Origin: Velocimicrobium porci
Lineage (GTDB): Bacteria > Bacillota > Clostridia > Lachnospirales > Lachnospiraceae
Length of the DNA: 64,000 nt
Assembly (NCBI RefSeq): GCF_009696045.1
Contig: NZ_VUMT01000001.1
Span: 124,001-188,000 of the forward strand
Direction: 5' to 3'
Shown here: one piece after another, positions 61,377-64,000 of the stretch
Position numbering within the stretch: position 1 is the stretch's first letter
Layout: the number at the start of each line of letters is the position of its first letter
Notes under the pieces: generated by a model
Database searches by the model: none
What the model saw: the letters and a program-made list of their open reading frames with translations, nothing else
Told to the model about the DNA's origin: nothing
Made by a program: the position numbers and the translations under genes

Positions 61377-61592
61377 ATGACAAAAAAACTACCCCCTATT
61401 ATTATTATCCTATTAGTGATAATTTATGTAATCTCAATCGGTCTGGTCATTGCTCTGGAAGGTGGCTTTTCTCCGCTTAGTATTCTAAGCATTATAGTTA
61501 CATCAATTATTGTCGGAGCATTAGTTGCTACATTAATCAACCGTATAAAAGAGATTCATGAAGAAGATGACGAGGACTTGAAAAAATACTAA
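61377..61592 (+). CDS. Small two-helix membrane protein
   Basis: 71 residues with GAGGTG before the ATG. Two membrane helices (IIIILLVIIYVISIGLVIAL and ILSIIVTSIIVGALVATLI) and an acidic C-terminus (EEDDEDLKK). Family unknown. It heads a plus-strand run with ybjQ and purE (22 and 24 bp gaps), so it is probably cotranscribed with them. Confidence 0.75.
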   Translation: MTKKLPPIIIILLVIIYVISIGLVIALEGGFSPLSILSIIVTSIIVGALVATLINRIKEIHEEDDEDLKKY

Positions 61593-61614
61593 TTAAAGAA
61601 AGGGAGAATTCATT

Positions 61615-61932
61615 ATGCTAATGGTAAACACCAATTATATTGAAGGAAAGCAACTAGAGATGTTAGGGCTTGTAAAAGGCTCAACCATACAAACCGTTCA
61701 TGCGGGAAAAGATATTATGAATAGCTTTAAAACATTAGTTGGCGGGGAATTAACCTCATACAACGAAATGATGAATAATGCCAGAGCTTTAGCTACCAAA
61801 AGAATGTGTGAGGAAGCTGAAAGTTTAGGTGCTGATGCAATCGTTAATATCCGTTATGCCTCAAGTTCTATTTCCCAGGGTGCAGCTGAAGTAATGGCTT
61901 ATGGTACAGCGGTAAAATACAAAAACATATAA
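61615..61932 (+). CDS. YbjQ/UPF0145 family protein
   Basis: 105 residues. TIQTVHAGKDIMNSFKTLVGGELTSYNEMMNNARALATKRM and ESLGADAIVNIRY are the YbjQ heavy-metal-binding-like family (DUF74), which forms pentamers; metal binding is not proven and function is unknown. Start at 61615 with AGGGAG upstream. Confidence 0.9.
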   Translation: MLMVNTNYIEGKQLEMLGLVKGSTIQTVHAGKDIMNSFKTLVGGELTSYNEMMNNARALATKRMCEEAESLGADAIVNIRYASSSISQGAAEVMAYGTAVKYKNI

Positions 61933-61956
61933 TAAAACAAACAAAGGAGATTCGCT

Positions 61957-62472
61957 ATGCCTAAAGTAGGAATTTTAATGGGAAGTGATTCTGATCTTCC
62001 AATTATGAAAAAAGCTTGTAATATGCTTGATAAGTTTGGAGTAGACTATGAAGTAAAAATTATTTCTGCTCATCGTATGCCTGATATTTTTATGGATTAT
62101 GCCAAAACTGCAGAAAAGCGTGGTATCGAGGTAATTATCGCCGGTGCCGGAGGTGCTGCTCATCTTCCGGGCATGTGCGCTGCATTATACCGCCTTCCGG
62201 TAATCGGTGTGCCAATCCAGACGCCAAGTGTCGGCGGCGTTGATTCTCTTTATTCCATTGTACAAATGCCTAGTGGAATTCCTGTCGCAACTGTCGCAAT
62301 TAATGGTGCTGCTAATGCAGGTATTCTTGCAACTAAGATGCTTGCAATTAGCGATAAAAGTCTAAGAGAAAAGCTAGCTCTTTATGAAGAAGAAATGAAA
62401 AATGGCGTGGTTGCCAAAAGCGAAAAATTAGACCGTCTTGGATGCGACGGCTACATAAAACAAATGAATTAA
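61957..62472 (+). CDS. purE: 5-(carboxyamino)imidazole ribonucleotide mutase
   Basis: Class I PurE, converting N5-CAIR to CAIR in purine synthesis, 171 residues. [38 protein letters not shown] (catalytic His) and [18 protein letters not shown] are the family blocks. RBS AAAGGAGA. No purK is adjacent. It is not joined to the purMND run. Confidence 0.95.
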   Translation: MPKVGILMGSDSDLPIMKKACNMLDKFGVDYEVKIISAHRMPDIFMDYAKTAEKRGIEVIIAGAGGAAHLPGMCAALYRLPVIGVPIQTPSVGGVDSLYSIVQMPSGIPVATVAINGAANAGILATKMLAISDKSLREKLALYEEEMKNGVVAKSEKLDRLGCDGYIKQMN

Positions 62473-62482
62473 TAAAAAACAC

Positions 62483-62530
62483 GAAAGGGACTATCATACT
62501 AATTTTAGTTCTCTTCGATAGTCCCTTTTT
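62483..62530. terminator. Terminator between purE and the DegV gene
   Basis: GAAAGGGACTATC / GATAGTCCCTTTTTC arms with a 21-nt loop, T-rich on the plus strand, between convergent genes. Confidence 0.85.
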
Positions 62531-62557
62531 CTTTATCAATCACTTTGAACGTTTTGA

Positions 62558-63424
62558 TTATTTCATTTTACATGTGCAGGCAAATGCCAAAGAGCCAGGT
62601 CCGATATGGCACGCAACACTTAATGATAGTGGAGCAATGAATATCTCATATCCCGGAAACAATTCTTCGATTTCCTTTGCAAATTGTTTTGCCGCTTCTT
62701 CATTATTTGTATGTGCAATCTGTAAATACAACGATTTGTCACCCTTAGTATCGGCAAAACGATTTTCCTGATCTTTTTGAATCGCTTCAATCATTGTACT
62801 TTTCGCCTGCTTCAATCCTCTTACTTTAGCATAAGAATCTAATTTTTCCCCCTGTATTTGTAATACAGGCTTTAGATTGAGAACGGTACCAATAGCTGCT
62901 GCTGCTGCCGTAATGCGTCCACCTTTTTTCAAATATTTTAAAGTGTCAACCATAATATAAATACTAGAATCAAATTTCGTTTTCTCTAAATATTCTTTAA
63001 TTTCTTTTGCAGATTGTCCTTTCTCCGCCAATTCTTTTGCATCAAGAACAGACTGCCTTTGTGTGACGGATATTCTCTGATTGTTGACAACCTGAACTTT
63101 TCCATCATAATCATCCGCTAACGTCATTGCTGTACTGCAAGAACCACTAAGCCCACTTGACATTGGTATATGGACAATTTCATCATATTCTTCTAACAGC
63201 TTGTCCCATAAATCTAATATATCACCTACTGCAGGCTGCGATGTAGAAATGTCGCTGCCATCCTGCAATCTTTGGTAAAATTCCTCTTGTGTTAAATTAA
63301 TATCCTCAAAATAAGTATCTCCATCAATTGTAAAAGGCATTGGAAGAACATAAACACCTAATTTTTCTGCCTGACTTTGAGTAATTCCACTATTACTATC
63401 CGTAACAACTGCAATTCTATTCAT
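62558..63424 (-). CDS. DegV family protein (fatty-acid binding)
   Basis: 288 residues from the ATG at 63424 (AGGAG six bases upstream). VVTDSNSGITQSQAEKLGV, SGLSGSCSTAM, IMVDTLKYLKKGGRITAAAAAIG and the C-terminal GPGSLAFA are the DegV/EDD fold pattern. DegV (FakB-like) proteins bind fatty acids and present them for phosphorylation; no FakA is near. The exact role is unproven. Confidence 0.92.
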   Translation of the reverse strand: MNRIAVVTDSNSGITQSQAEKLGVYVLPMPFTIDGDTYFEDINLTQEEFYQRLQDGSDISTSQPAVGDILDLWDKLLEEYDEIVHIPMSSGLSGSCSTAMTLADDYDGKVQVVNNQRISVTQRQSVLDAKELAEKGQSAKEIKEYLEKTKFDSSIYIMVDTLKYLKKGGRITAAAAAIGTVLNLKPVLQIQGEKLDSYAKVRGLKQAKSTMIEAIQKDQENRFADTKGDKSLYLQIAHTNNEEAAKQFAKEIEELFPGYEIFIAPLSLSVACHIGPGSLAFACTCKMK

Positions 63425-63526
63425 CACAATCTCCTTATATCTTTAATAACATTGAAAAATTTTGTTTTTATTGTAACAGAAATTTAAATTTACTGCAAAC
63501 TATTTTACAATTCAAAATAAACAAAC

Positions 63527-63820
63527 TCAAGATTTCATAAAATAATCAATTGCTTTATTCAAATCCTCGATTACCTGATAATCGCCTGACTCCACAGCCT
63601 CTACAACACAATGCTCAATATGGTCTTGTAATACTACCTTTCCAGTATTATTAATCGCCGACTTCACGGCACTTAACTGAATTAATATTTCTGAACAGTC
63701 CCTGCCATCTTCAACCATACGCTTAATTGCTTCCATATGACCAATTGCTTTCGACAGCCGGTTGATAACCGCTTTTGTATGGGCATGGTTATGAGCATGT
63801 TTCTTTTCTTCTTCTGACAT
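63527..63820 (-). CDS. CsoR/RcnR-family metal-sensing repressor
   Basis: 97 residues. An all-helical DUF156 protein with INRLSKAIGHMEAIKRMVEDGRDCSEILIQLSAVKSAI and DHIEHCVVEAV. The Cys (GRDC), His and Cys (HIEHC) form the C-H-C triad of Cu(I)-sensing CsoR. The His-rich start HAHNHAHTK is unusual in length. No copper pump is in the window. It stands before a TrkH end, so its targets are elsewhere. Confidence 0.9.
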   Translation of the reverse strand: MSEEEKKHAHNHAHTKAVINRLSKAIGHMEAIKRMVEDGRDCSEILIQLSAVKSAINNTGKVVLQDHIEHCVVEAVESGDYQVIEDLNKAIDYFMKS

Positions 63821-63841
63821 CTTGCTTTCTCCTATTCTTAT

Positions 63842-64000
63842 TTACTTCCAAGTAGGAGGATAGAAAAACAACATAACAGGGAATAACTCCAACCTTCCTA
63901 CTAACATATCAAATGTTAAAACTATTTTTGATAAATCTGAAAAGCTGCCAAAATTTTTTGACGGTCCGACCAATTCTAAGCCCGGTCCAATATTATTAAT
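63842..64000 (-). CDS. TrkH/KtrB-type potassium transporter, C-terminal part only
   Basis: 52 residues to the stop at 63842, cut by the window edge upstream. NNIGPGLELVGPSKNFGSFSD, then VLTFDMLVGRLELFP, is the last pore loop and helix of TrkH-type K+ uptake proteins. Confidence 0.85.
   Translation of the reverse strand: MNNIGPGLELVGPSKNFGSFSDLSKIVLTFDMLVGRLELFPVMLFFYPPTWK

Noticed and set aside
1-64000. CRISPR arrays, tRNA or rRNA genes, prophage or intact insertion sequences
   Set aside because: Looked for regular short repeats, tRNA-like cloverleafs, rRNA motifs, phage structural genes and transposases; only one dead transposase fragment was found.

Overview
The window is chromosomal DNA from a low-GC, Gram-positive anaerobe. 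A Lachnospiraceae-type Clostridium relative is the best guess. This rests on the AT-rich sequence, strong GGAGG ribosome sites, the GatCAB amidotransferase, the GGGtGRT / Fe-S scaffold gene pair, DUF1002, DUF6512 and FliK-like proteins, and secreted proteins with Ig-like domains. No rRNA, tRNA, CRISPR array or intact insertion sequence was seen. Most of the window is ordinary core genome. Accessory pieces are a Sau3AI-type restriction-modification locus beside a transposase relic, several gene remnants, and dispersed hairpin elements.

Layout. 1-3 kb (minus strand): an iron-dependent alcohol dehydrogenase (cut by the window edge), a TrpF-like TIM barrel lacking the usual catalytic Cys, and a PfkB kinase form a probable sugar or nucleoside catabolic operon. 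3-11 kb: gpsA, a YibE/F membrane protein and a 1,689-residue secreted CehA-type PHP hydrolase. 11-19 kb: lactate dehydrogenase, DUF1284, lipoate ligase with the tail of a lost lpdA fused to its start, trpS, two cysteine synthases, an IscR/Rrf2 regulator and small unknown proteins. 19-26 kb: a FliK-like protein, a HAD phosphatase, mntP behind a yybP-ykoY manganese riboswitch, and gatC-gatA-gatB. 26-31 kb: a C5 methyltransferase and two tandem Sau3AI-family endonucleases. 31-43 kb: DUF1002, a MATE exporter, a degenerate Fic protein, a three-gene ABC exporter, enolase, a DUF368 lipid-carrier transporter, small peptides and a methyltransferase. 42-44 kb: a ZIP metal transporter with its DtxR-type regulator and operator. 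45-54 kb: GGGtGRT protein and Fe-S scaffold, a hexapeptide protein, topoisomerase III, a LUD protein, an O-antigen-ligase-like protein and a GT2 glycosyltransferase. 54-64 kb: purM-purN-purD, pyruvate kinase, a secreted protein with a duplicated adenosyltransferase-tail plus tyrosine-phosphatase unit, ybjQ-purE, DegV, a CsoR-type repressor and the end of a TrkH transporter.

How it fits together. Glycolysis and fermentation (eno, pyk, ldh, Fe-ADH), purine synthesis and cysteine synthesis are core metabolism. Metal homeostasis recurs: Mn2+ export under an Mn2+ riboswitch, ZIP import with a DtxR regulator, and CsoR. The most unusual signals are these: the duplicated phosphatase fusion; an inverted-repeat motif AAAGGAC-N4-GACCTTTT at the same distance (87-90 bp) upstream of the two large secreted proteins; a GATC-containing palindrome at the start site of the methyltransferase promoter in a GATC-type restriction system with two endonucleases; and long hairpins at convergent gene junctions.
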